Assembly: GCA_002398515.1 (NCBI GenBank)
Contig: DGZL01000166.1
Coordinates: forward strand, 12,885-68,340
Direction of reading: 5' to 3'
DNA from: Firmicutes bacterium UBA4981
GTDB taxonomy: Bacteria; Bacillota; SHA-98; UBA4971
DNA length: 55,456 nt
Positions within the stretch are counted from its first letter, which is position 1, and each line of letters starts with the position of its first letter. The notes under the pieces were generated by a model that ran no database searches, was not told the origin of the DNA, and was given only the letters and a program-made list of their open reading frames with translations. Below are positions 1 to 7,394 of this stretch, piece after piece. A program made the position numbers and the translations under genes.

Positions 1-870
1 TATGATGGCAAGATCTACGGCCTGCCGTTTGATGCCTGTCTTCTATTACTGGCCTACAGGGAAGATGTCTATGAAGAGCTGGGGCTGGAAGTGCCTGAAA
101 CATGGGAGGAATACCTGGAGAATGTTAAGATAATTGATGAGAAGTCAAATGTCCGCGGAGTGTCCTTGATGGGCAAAAGAGGACAACCGGTTTTCTATGA
201 GTTCCTACCGTATTTCTGGGGATTTGGCGGAGAGTTCTTTGATAGCAATATGAAACCGACTCTGAACACACCTGAAGGTGTTAAGGCTCTGGAATACATG
301 GTTGAACTGAGCAAGTATGCCCCTGCAGGAGTGCCGACTTTTGGTTGGGAAGAATCTGCAACTGAGTTCCTTCAGGGTCGTGCCGCCCATGCCTTTATCT
401 TCAGCGACTGGGTTCCCGCTCTGAAAGATCCTGAAAGCTGCACTGTCACTAAGACTTGGAATTTCATGAAGACTCCCAAGGGTCCAAGTGAAGGCTCACC
501 TGTGGGAACGATTAACATCGGAATTAACAAAGACATAACTGAGCAGAAGAAAGAAGCAGCCTATCTCTTGCTGAAATGGATTACCGGATATGAAGTCCAG
601 AAAGAACTGGCTGTAATAGGCGGCGCTCCCAGCCGGTTGTCAGTGTTGAATGACCCTGAGTTTGCCACTGAAGAATACAGATACTTTAAGGCCATCAAAG
701 AAACGTTCCCCATAGAAAAAGTACCCATGAAGATTCCGGAATTCTTTAAACTGAACGAAGCGTTATCCGTCCAATTGTCATCAGCGCTTTCCGGGGAGAA
801 GACCCCCAAGAAGGCGTTAGATGATGCTCAGAAGTCCTGGGAAGAGATAATGAAAGAGGCAGGTTATTAA
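1..870 (+). CDS. ABC sugar transporter substrate-binding protein, 5' end missing
   Basis: The reading frame is open from the first base of the window, so the N-terminus and any signal peptide lie outside it; about 289 residues are visible. The segment reads as the C-terminal two thirds of a family 1 extracellular solute-binding protein: the opening part has the usual 'DGKIYGLPFD' and 'VPETWEEYLE' pattern, and a later stretch (VGTINIGINKD, then KKEAAYLLLKWITGYEVQ) matches the hinge and C-lobe of sugar binders. It should capture a sugar or polyol outside the membrane and pass it to the two permeases encoded just downstream. The ligand cannot be read from sequence. Coding ends at TAA 868-870 and is followed by a long perfect hairpin before the permeases. 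Confidence 0.9.
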   Translation, partial: YDGKIYGLPFDACLLLLAYREDVYEELGLEVPETWEEYLENVKIIDEKSNVRGVSLMGKRGQPVFYEFLPYFWGFGGEFFDSNMKPTLNTPEGVKALEYMVELSKYAPAGVPTFGWEESATEFLQGRAAHAFIFSDWVPALKDPESCTVTKTWNFMKTPKGPSEGSPVGTINIGINKDITEQKKEAAYLLLKWITGYEVQKELAVIGGAPSRLSVLNDPEFATEEYRYFKAIKETFPIEKVPMKIPEFFKLNEALSVQLSSALSGEKTPKKALDDAQKSWEEIMKEAGY

Positions 871-900
871 TATACTGAATTTCGGATGTAAATAGGCCAT

Positions 901-937
901 ATTCCTCCTATGTGTGGATTCCACACATAGGAGGAAT
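901..937 (+). promoter_or_regulatory. Perfect 18-bp hairpin between binding protein and permease genes
   Basis: ATTCCTCCTATGTGTGGA (901-918) is followed after one T by its exact reverse complement (920-937). No run of T follows, so it is not a classic rho-independent terminator. In sugar ABC operons, hairpins at this place are known to protect the upstream binding-protein mRNA or to thin out read-through into the permeases; that role is inferred here. Confidence 0.75.
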
Positions 938-966
938 CCTACTTCGTCTACAGGGAGCGATAGGAA

Positions 967-1842
967 TTGAAGCAGAATAATAAGTTCTTTGCCTTAATAT
1001 CATTGCCCGGCATCATATACCTGCTATCCATTGTCTTATTTCCGATTATATTCACAGTTTATCTGAGTTTTCATAAGTACAACTTTATCGAAACCCCGCT
1101 GAGTAACATTCGTTGGATTGGCCTGGGAAATTACATTACGATTTTCAAGGACAGTACTTTTTGGAATTCAACGCTGAATACCGGAATTTATCTGGTGGTC
1201 GGAGTTGTGGTTGAGTTGGTCATCGGTTTAGGTATAGCTCTCCTCATATTCCGACTGTTTAAGAATCAGAATATCGTTACCTCATTAATACTGTTGCCTT
1301 CAATGATGGCGCCGATTGTAATAGGACTTGTCTTCAGATTCATGTTCAATCCCCAATTCGGTGTTTTCGATTTTATATTATCAAAGATGGGTCTTGTAGT
1401 TGCGAACTCCGTCTTGGGAAACAGGTCCACAGCTCTCTTGGGAATAATTTTCGCTGATATTTGGCAATGGACTCCCTTCATAGCCATTATTATTCTTTCC
1501 GGGCTGATTGCCTTACCGCATGAACCTTTTGAGGCAGCCAGGATTGACGGGGCAAACGGTCTTGAAATTTTAACCAACATAACCTTGCCCTTATTAAGAC
1601 CGGTACTGACGGTTGCCATCTTAATAAGAATAGCAGACATAGTTAGAGAATTCGACAAGATATTTGTCATGACATATGGAGGACCGGGCGCAGCATCTGA
1701 GGTACTGAATTTCACGGCTTACAGAATAAACTACATAAACTTCGATATGGGTGTAGGCTCTGCTTATGTAGTTGTCATTTTTGCTATTGTAATACTACTT
1801 AGCGTAGCAGTATTCAAAACCTTCTATGTAAATGAATTCTGA
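967..1842 (+). CDS. ABC sugar transporter permease, MalF/UgpA type
   Basis: A 291-residue integral membrane protein with about six hydrophobic segments, starting with one at residues 9-31. It belongs to the binding-protein-dependent permease family: the conserved EAA loop reads EPFEAARIDGANGLEILTNITLPLLRP near residues 186-213 and would contact the ATPase. Together with the next gene it forms the membrane channel for the sugar bound by the upstream protein. The start is TTG at 967 with GGGAG about ten bases upstream. No ATP-binding subunit is encoded in the visible operon, so a shared MsmK/UgpC-type ATPase elsewhere is expected. Confidence 0.93.
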   Translation: MKQNNKFFALISLPGIIYLLSIVLFPIIFTVYLSFHKYNFIETPLSNIRWIGLGNYITIFKDSTFWNSTLNTGIYLVVGVVVELVIGLGIALLIFRLFKNQNIVTSLILLPSMMAPIVIGLVFRFMFNPQFGVFDFILSKMGLVVANSVLGNRSTALLGIIFADIWQWTPFIAIIILSGLIALPHEPFEAARIDGANGLEILTNITLPLLRPVLTVAILIRIADIVREFDKIFVMTYGGPGAASEVLNFTAYRINYINFDMGVGSAYVVVIFAIVILLSVAVFKTFYVNEF

Positions 1843-1862
1843 GAAATCGGGAGGAGTTTTCT

Positions 1863-2696
1863 ATGGACCATAGACGCAGAAAAGCAATACAGAAATGTCT
1901 TCAGGTGTCTGTTATAGCCATAGTCTTGCTATTGTTTCTGTTCCCTATAATCTGGACCTTTATCACATCGATTAAAGATAACGTTACAGCGTGGAGTATG
2001 CCTCCGAGAATATTCTTTAGCCCCTCAGCAAGCAATTATGTTGAGATCTTTAAGGAGAGAGGTTTGCATCACAACATAAAGAACAGTATTATTGTGGCTT
2101 TGGGCGCTACTGCGATTTCTTTGGTTTTAGGCACTCCGCTGGCATATATGTTTGCCAGGACCAGGTATCGATTCAACAACTTCCTGTTCATCTTCGTGTT
2201 TGCCTCGTATATCCTACCGCCGATTGTTTTAAGTATCCCCTTGTATGTAGCTGCGGCAAGGGTCGGGCTGTTAAACACCTATCTTGTGGTTATCTTGGCC
2301 CATTCTTCGTTCTGTATGGCCTTTACCGTATGGATGCTGAGAGGGTTCTTTGAAGAGATTCCTGTGGAGATTGAAGAATGCGCCAAGGTCGACGGGTGCA
2401 GTAATCTCATGACTTTGTTCAAGGTTACCCTTCCTATAGCCAGACCCGGGCTGGTCGCGACGGTGATATTCTGCATAATCCTGTCATGGAATGATTTCAT
2501 GTATGCTCTGGTTTTGACCGGTATGGATACTAGGACTCTTCCTGTGGCTGTAGGCCAATTCCTTACACCCCACGGAATGTTTTGGGGGCAAATGTGCGCT
2601 GCAGGCATTGTAGCCACAGCGCCGGTCTTGGTATTTTCTTTATTCTTCCAAAGGTATTTGATCAGGGGTATGACAGCCGGGGCCGTCAAGGGTTGA
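1863..2696 (+). CDS. ABC sugar transporter permease, MalG/UgpE type
   Basis: A 277-residue partner permease. An N-terminal membrane segment (about residues 14-35) ends in the 'FPIIWTFITSIKD' pattern typical of MalG-type subunits, and the EAA loop reads EIEECAKVDGCSNLMTLFKVTLPIARP near residues 163-190. It pairs with the preceding permease. The ATG at 1863 is preceded by GGGAGGAG at about 1849-1856. Only 20 bases separate it from the upstream gene and 17 from the downstream kinase, so the genes are cotranscribed. Confidence 0.93.
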   Translation: MDHRRRKAIQKCLQVSVIAIVLLLFLFPIIWTFITSIKDNVTAWSMPPRIFFSPSASNYVEIFKERGLHHNIKNSIIVALGATAISLVLGTPLAYMFARTRYRFNNFLFIFVFASYILPPIVLSIPLYVAAARVGLLNTYLVVILAHSSFCMAFTVWMLRGFFEEIPVEIEECAKVDGCSNLMTLFKVTLPIARPGLVATVIFCIILSWNDFMYALVLTGMDTRTLPVAVGQFLTPHGMFWGQMCAAGIVATAPVLVFSLFFQRYLIRGMTAGAVKG

Positions 2697-2713
2697 CCTA
2701 AGGAGGGACGAAA

Positions 2714-4240
2714 TTGGGAAAAGGGAAAATACTGATCTACGATTTTGGAACTACCGCAGTCAAGACTGTCCTATTTGATGAGAACATCCAAATACTTGAT
2801 GTAATTACGACAGAGTTAAGTTACGATTACCCTGAAGACAGGTATGTGGAATTTGACGCTGAGACTTATTGGGAGATAGCTGTTAATACAGCTAAAGAGA
2901 TCATCACCCAAAATCAATGTCAGGATTCACTGGAAATCATATCCATAGCCAGTCAGGCTGAGACTGTAATCCCTGTTGACAGCAAAGGGAATTGCTTGAG
3001 AAAAGCCATGGTCTGGTTGGATACCAGGGCTGTTAAGGAAAATGACGATCTGAAAAACAGTATCGACGTCCATTCATTTTATCATATAACCGGATTAAAT
3101 GATATGGACCCGATTTGGCCGATAAACAAGATAAAGTGGCTTAAAAACAATGAGCCGCAACTCTATTCTGATACCGCCAAGTTCTTACTCTTAAAAGACT
3201 ATGTTCTTTTCAAACTCACCGGCGAATTTGTGACCGATCCTTCTATCTGTTCTTTTTCAGGCTACTTTGATATCGGTAAGAAGGAGTGGTCACAGAGATT
3301 ACTTGACATTGCAGAACTGGACGCAAATAAACTGCCTCGACTTGAAGAGTCAGAGGAGATTATCGGAACACTGAGACCGGAAGTCCAAAAGATGTTCGGT
3401 CTCGAACGGCCGATTCAAGTAATGAATGGAATGCTGGATCAAAGTGGTTCTGCAATCGGCGCCGGAAATATCGAAGAAGGTTACCTGACCGAGACGACAG
3501 GTACGGTTCTGGCTTTGGCCAGCACAATTCGGAATCTGGATTCATTGGATTTACATGACAGAGTTCCCATAGTGTGTCATGGAGTAGCCGATAAGTATTT
3601 GGCTCTGACTTTTTGTCAGACTGCCGGTATACTCCTGAAATGGTTTAGAGATAACTTCTGCGAAATAGAAATCCAGGAAGCAGCCAGAAGCAATAAAGAT
3701 GTCTATGACATCTTGACTGAGAAAGCAAGACCGGATTCGATAAACAAAAGACTGATAATCCTGCCTCACTTTGGCGGCGCCACAAGCCCGGTTGTTAATC
3801 CGGACGCTTCAGGGGTTATCTTCGGATTGAATCTGGACACCAATAAAGGCGACATAGTCAAGGGTATTATGGAAAGTGTGGCTTTCTTGCTTAAGGAAAA
3901 CTATACTTTTCTGCTGAACAATGGATTTCACATTGATAAGGTGAGATCCCTCGGCGGGGGCGCCAAGAGTCCTTTTTGGCTGCAAATAAAGAGCGATGTT
4001 TTGAACAGGGAGTTTGAGACAATAGAGAGTGAAGAATCGACTTCCCGGGGCTGCGCATTTTTGGCAGGAAAACAGTTGGGGCTTTATGACGACCTTGGTG
4101 AGATCTGTCGAAAGATCAAGACCAAAGATTGTTACAGACCTGATCCTCGGAAAGTTGAGACATATGAACAGAAGTATCGTTTATATCTGGATCTATATAG
4201 TTCCCTGGGTGAGGTATTTGAGAAATCCAGTCGCTATTAG
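2714..4240 (+). CDS. FGGY-family carbohydrate kinase
   Basis: A 508-residue FGGY kinase, the usual length for the family. The N-terminal actin-like domain begins with YDFGTTAVKTVLFD (residues 9-22), the variant of the phosphate-binding loop used by xylulose and related kinases; NGMLDQSGSAIGAG contains the probable catalytic aspartate; and the C-terminal family signature reads RSLGGGAKSPFWLQIKSDVLN. It should phosphorylate a ketose or polyol with ATP in the cytoplasm. The exact sugar (xylulose, ribulose, erythrulose or other) cannot be assigned from motifs. The start is TTG 2714 behind a strong AGGAGG at 2701-2706. Its neighbours, an ADH and two isomerase-type enzymes, suggest that a sugar alcohol or rare sugar is the substrate. 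Confidence 0.9.
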   Translation: MGKGKILIYDFGTTAVKTVLFDENIQILDVITTELSYDYPEDRYVEFDAETYWEIAVNTAKEIITQNQCQDSLEIISIASQAETVIPVDSKGNCLRKAMVWLDTRAVKENDDLKNSIDVHSFYHITGLNDMDPIWPINKIKWLKNNEPQLYSDTAKFLLLKDYVLFKLTGEFVTDPSICSFSGYFDIGKKEWSQRLLDIAELDANKLPRLEESEEIIGTLRPEVQKMFGLERPIQVMNGMLDQSGSAIGAGNIEEGYLTETTGTVLALASTIRNLDSLDLHDRVPIVCHGVADKYLALTFCQTAGILLKWFRDNFCEIEIQEAARSNKDVYDILTEKARPDSINKRLIILPHFGGATSPVVNPDASGVIFGLNLDTNKGDIVKGIMESVAFLLKENYTFLLNNGFHIDKVRSLGGGAKSPFWLQIKSDVLNREFETIESEESTSRGCAFLAGKQLGLYDDLGEICRKIKTKDCYRPDPRKVETYEQKYRLYLDLYSSLGEVFEKSSRY

Positions 4241-4271
4241 GATATACATTTAGAGGAAGAGGTGTAGACGA

Positions 4272-5291
4272 ATGAAGGCAGTTGTTTTCGAGGCACCAAA
4301 TGCGCTCAAAATAAAAGAGGTGAAAACACCCAGAGCCGGAGATAATGAGGTTGTTGTCAAGGTAGAAGCAAGCGGTGTTTGTGCTTCAGATATTCATATC
4401 CTAAAAGGAGACTTCATAGGCAGTGATCCGTACCCTTTGATTCCAGGCCATGAGTTCACCGGGACAATTGTTGAAAAGGGCAAGAACGTCAAGAATTTCG
4501 ATGTGAATGACCCGGTTGCCATAGACCCGGTAATACCGTGTGGTAAGTGTTACTACTGCAAGAGGAATGAGCAAAACCACTGTATCAACTTTAATGGGCT
4601 GGGGGATACCATTGCAGGCGGATTCGCCGAGTATGTGCTTGTCCCGGAAGCGAATCTATTCCACTTTGAGAACGTGTCTTTTGAGGAAGCTTCTCTGGCT
4701 GAGCCATTGGCTTGCGTGCTTTATGGTCATAAGCGGGCGCCTGTCCATTTAGGTGATGATGTCCTGATATTTGGGGCAGGGTCTCTTGGACTGTTACACT
4801 TGCAGGTAGCCAGACACAGCGGAGCTGCGAATATTACTGTCTGTGATCTGAAGAAGGACAAATTGGCACTGGCCGGAGAGCTTGGAGCAGACTATGTCAT
4901 AAATCCCCGTGAAGAGGAAGAAGACTCCGCACTAAAATATTCGCCTCAGGGATATGATGTGGTTATTGATGCAACCGGATCGCCGAGAGTTGTTGAGAAT
5001 GCAGTTAAGTTCGTCAAGAACAAGGGCACGTTGATGGTTTTCGGTGTTTGTCCTCAAGATGCTACGATTACCATATCTCCTTATGAGATCTATCGTAGGG
5101 ACATAAACATCGTAGGTGTCTTTGCTCTGAACCGCACCTTCGGAGAGTCAATTAAGTTGATTGATAAGGGAGTAATCAATACTAAGAGGGTAATATCAGA
5201 TATCTTCCCTCTTGAGAAACTGCCTTTAGCTCTTGAGATGATTGAAAACGGAGAGGCCGGAGGAAAGATCGTAATAAAACCCCATCTATAG
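4272..5291 (+). CDS. Zinc-dependent alcohol dehydrogenase (sorbitol/threonine dehydrogenase family)
   Basis: A 339-residue medium-chain dehydrogenase. Catalytic zinc ligands are visible as C37 (GVCASD) and H60-E61 (PGHE); structural zinc cysteines are C90, C93, C96 and C104 (CGKCYYCKRNEQNHC). The Rossmann motif GAGSLGLLHLQVA near residue 165 is followed by an acidic/basic turn (VCDLKKDK) consistent with NAD use. It most likely oxidises a polyol to a ketose, or reduces the reverse, ahead of or after the FGGY kinase. The ATG at 4272 follows AGAGGAAGAGG. There is a 31-base gap to the kinase and the same strand and spacing pattern as the rest of the operon. Confidence 0.9.
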   Translation: MKAVVFEAPNALKIKEVKTPRAGDNEVVVKVEASGVCASDIHILKGDFIGSDPYPLIPGHEFTGTIVEKGKNVKNFDVNDPVAIDPVIPCGKCYYCKRNEQNHCINFNGLGDTIAGGFAEYVLVPEANLFHFENVSFEEASLAEPLACVLYGHKRAPVHLGDDVLIFGAGSLGLLHLQVARHSGAANITVCDLKKDKLALAGELGADYVINPREEEEDSALKYSPQGYDVVIDATGSPRVVENAVKFVKNKGTLMVFGVCPQDATITISPYEIYRRDINIVGVFALNRTFGESIKLIDKGVINTKRVISDIFPLEKLPLALEMIENGEAGGKIVIKPHL

Positions 5292-5322
5292 ACAAGATAG
5301 TTTGACGAGGAGGATTCTTGCC

Positions 5323-6021
5323 TTGTACAAAGGTTTTGAAGTCAAACCGCCGTTTTTTGAAATTGGGCCGAAGGCTTATCTGTACGGTGAGGAATTGCTG
5401 AAGCTGGCAAAGGTTGCGGATAGAGCTGCCCAAGAGTATGACGTAAGAATAATCATGACTCCCCAATACACTGACATAAGTATGTTGGCAAGAGAAACCG
5501 AGAATCTGCTTGTCTTTGCCCAGCATATGGACGCTCTTCCAATAGGCAAAGGCCTTGGGTCCGTTCTTCCTGAGGCGGTTAAGGCTGCCGGTGCAGTAGG
5601 GGTAATGCTCAATCATGCGGAAAAGCCGATGACTGTTTCAGAACTTTATAAAGCAATCAGGCGGGCTGATGAGGTAGGACTGGTTTCAATTGTTTGTGCT
5701 GATTCCATTGCCGAAGCTGCGGCCATTGCTCATTTTGCACCGAATATCATAGTAGCTGAGCCTACGGAACTCATCGGTACAGGGCAAACAAGTGATGAGG
5801 AATATGTGCTCATGACTACGGCTGCGATAAAGGCTGTAAATCCGGAAGTACAGGTGTTGCAAGGGGCAGGAATCAGCTCCGGTGAAGATGTTTACAGGGT
5901 GATTAAAGCAGGCGCTGAAGGAACAGGATCTACAAGCGGTATCATTAAAGCCGACGATCCTGAGGCAATGATTTGCGAGATGATAAGTGCTGTACGCGCT
6001 GCATGGGATGAATGCCATTGA
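5323..6021 (+). CDS. Archaeal-type triose-phosphate isomerase paralogue, probably altered substrate
   Basis: From TTG 5323 (GAGGAGG at 5306-5312, ten bases upstream) this encodes 232 residues. An upstream in-frame TTG at 5302 would place the ribosome site inside the gene and is rejected. The fold matches the short archaeal-type TIM: the catalytic Lys is K17, His is H98 in LNHAE, Glu is E146 in AEPTELIGTG, and the phosphate loop is GAGISSGEDV plus GSTSG. Two residues normally fixed in TIM differ: the Asn of the N-x-K motif is Gly here (GPK), and the Ser after the catalytic His is Ala (NHAE rather than NHSE). With its position in a sugar-kinase operon this suggests isomerisation of another short sugar phosphate, such as a tetrulose phosphate, rather than housekeeping glycolysis. 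Confidence 0.8.
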   Translation: MYKGFEVKPPFFEIGPKAYLYGEELLKLAKVADRAAQEYDVRIIMTPQYTDISMLARETENLLVFAQHMDALPIGKGLGSVLPEAVKAAGAVGVMLNHAEKPMTVSELYKAIRRADEVGLVSIVCADSIAEAAAIAHFAPNIIVAEPTELIGTGQTSDEEYVLMTTAAIKAVNPEVQVLQGAGISSGEDVYRVIKAGAEGTGSTSGIIKADDPEAMICEMISAVRAAWDECH

Positions 6022-6084
6022 CAGTTCCACAGGTTTCTATACTCTAAAGAACTCTATTTTGACTGGGACAAGGAGGAAAACAAC

Positions 6085-6585
6085 GTGGCAGTTTATCGAG
6101 ACATAATTAACCTACAGTCAGAAATCTTGAATCCGACTTTTCATGATGTTACAGATGAGGTAAAGAAAATCGTCAAAGAGTCCGGTATAAAGAATGGTAT
6201 TTGCGTTGTCTATTCGCATCACACTACGTGTAGTGTGATGACTCAAGAGAATTCACACGATACCAATCATTGGGGGCTGGAATTCCTCCAACAAGATCTA
6301 TGCAATATTATGGAGAAACTCATTCCGACATGTAGAACGGAAGGTCAATATATGCATCCCGGGCCAAAGCATATTGAATTTGCTGAGAAAACCGTTTGCG
6401 AGGATGGTAAGTATAGCCTCAATACTGACGCTCATCTTCGCTCAGTGTTTTTTGGCCGTTCAGAGACTATTATCATTGCTGACGGCGAGCTACAGCTTGG
6501 CCAATTTGGGTATATATACTTTGTTGACTGGGATCAAGTTCGTGCCCGCAAGAGGGTCTGCCAGGTTCAAATCATAGGTGAGTAA
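6085..6585 (+). CDS. YjbQ (UPF0047) family protein
   Basis: A 166-residue protein of the YjbQ family, whose usual length is about 130-140. The family core is clear: SHHTTCSVMTQEN (residues 44-56) with the conserved histidines, NTDAHLRS-FFGRSE in the middle, and DGELQLGQFGYIYFVDWD near the C-terminus in place of the common P-L-G-x-W-Q pattern. Members have been reported to have weak thiamine-phosphate synthase activity, but the real role is unsettled. The extra length sits between the two histidine motifs (about residues 60-105). GTG 6085 follows AAGGAGG. Placement between the TIM paralogue and the SIS isomerase suggests a role in the same sugar pathway. Confidence 0.88.
   Translation: MAVYRDIINLQSEILNPTFHDVTDEVKKIVKESGIKNGICVVYSHHTTCSVMTQENSHDTNHWGLEFLQQDLCNIMEKLIPTCRTEGQYMHPGPKHIEFAEKTVCEDGKYSLNTDAHLRSVFFGRSETIIIADGELQLGQFGYIYFVDWDQVRARKRVCQVQIIGE
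6217..6240 (+). repeat. 10-bp perfect hairpin inside the YjbQ gene
   Basis: CATCACACTA (6217-6226) and TAGTGTGATG (6231-6240) are exact reverse complements around the loop CGTG. They lie over codons for the conserved HHTTCSVM motif, so the palindrome may be only a by-product of the peptide sequence. Confidence 0.6.
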
Positions 6586-6644
6586 CCCTCGAGTCATTTC
6601 ATAGCATGTAGGTTTGCCATTCGATAATGTGGGAGGACTTGATA

Positions 6645-7244
6645 ATGACAGAGCAGGCGTTGGAGTTGGCGATAGCTTCCATAGAGATCGAAAGCAAGGC
6701 CGTATCCGATATCCTGGGATATCTGGATAAAGAGCAATTCATGAGAGCAGTGGAAGCAATAAGCAAGTGTTCTAAGGTCATAACTTGTGGTAGCGGGTCT
6801 TCAGGCATTGCTGCAAAGAAGTTTGCTCACTCTCTCTGCTGTGTTGAAAAGAGCGCCCATTTTCTTTCCCCGGCTGAAGCGGTGCATGGAGGACTTGGTT
6901 GTGTAAAGAAAGATGATGTAGTTATATTCGTATCACGCGGAGGCAGAACTGTTGAATTACTGCCCATAATTGACGTATGTGAAAGAAAAGGCGCCACTAT
7001 TATCGCAATCACAGAGAACCTGGATTCGCCGCTGGCAAGAACCGCTGATATTATCGTTCAACTTAAGATTGAAAAGGAGAGCGACAAGTTCAACGTAATG
7101 GCTACCTCAAGTTTCATTGCAACAATTGCAATGTTTGATGCCATCTTGGTAGCGATTATGGAGGTAACAGATTATCAGTTGGATCAATTTGCACCAATTC
7201 ACCCGGGGGGCGCCGTCGGAGCAAGGCTTAATCCTATTAAGTGA
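6645..7244 (+). CDS. SIS-domain sugar-phosphate isomerase, KpsF/GutQ-like without CBS domains
   Basis: A 199-residue single SIS domain. The sugar-phosphate loop is CGSGSSGIAAKK, the second loop VSRGGRTVELLP, and the C-terminus carries the FAPIHPGGAVGARL pattern of arabinose-5-phosphate isomerases. Those usually continue into two CBS domains, which are absent here, so length and layout resemble stand-alone isomerases such as 6-phospho-3-hexuloisomerase. It probably interconverts a ketose and an aldose phosphate made by the upstream kinase. ATG 6645 is chosen because GGGAGG at 6631-6636 is correctly spaced; the earlier ATG at 6627 precedes that site. It is the last gene of the operon. Confidence 0.8.
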   Translation: MTEQALELAIASIEIESKAVSDILGYLDKEQFMRAVEAISKCSKVITCGSGSSGIAAKKFAHSLCCVEKSAHFLSPAEAVHGGLGCVKKDDVVIFVSRGGRTVELLPIIDVCERKGATIIAITENLDSPLARTADIIVQLKIEKESDKFNVMATSSFIATIAMFDAILVAIMEVTDYQLDQFAPIHPGGAVGARLNPIK

Positions 7245-7249
7245 AAAAC

Positions 7250-7324
7250 GTTTAACCTCTTTACTGTTTTCTGTTGGCATAATAGAGGAAACTTGTGATA
7301 CCATGTTGAACATATATATGGTAT
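7250..7324 (+). promoter_or_regulatory. Intergenic region with inverted repeat and weak promoter-like elements before glmU
   Basis: The gap contains a bulged pairing GTTT-CCTCT (7250-7260) with AGAGG-AAAC (7284-7292), without a T run, and a 7-bp inverted repeat ATACCAT (7298-7304) / ATGGTAT (7318-7324). TGGTATGCT at 7319-7327 resembles an extended -10 box, but no good -35 stands at the right distance. This is the likely transcription start area for the glmU cluster or an operator site. Confidence 0.35.
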
Positions 7325-7394
7325 GCTAAAACCTGCTCCTAACTGCCGAAACAAGAGTTGGAGTGGGTATGTTGTTGTAGGGGAGTCAGAAATC

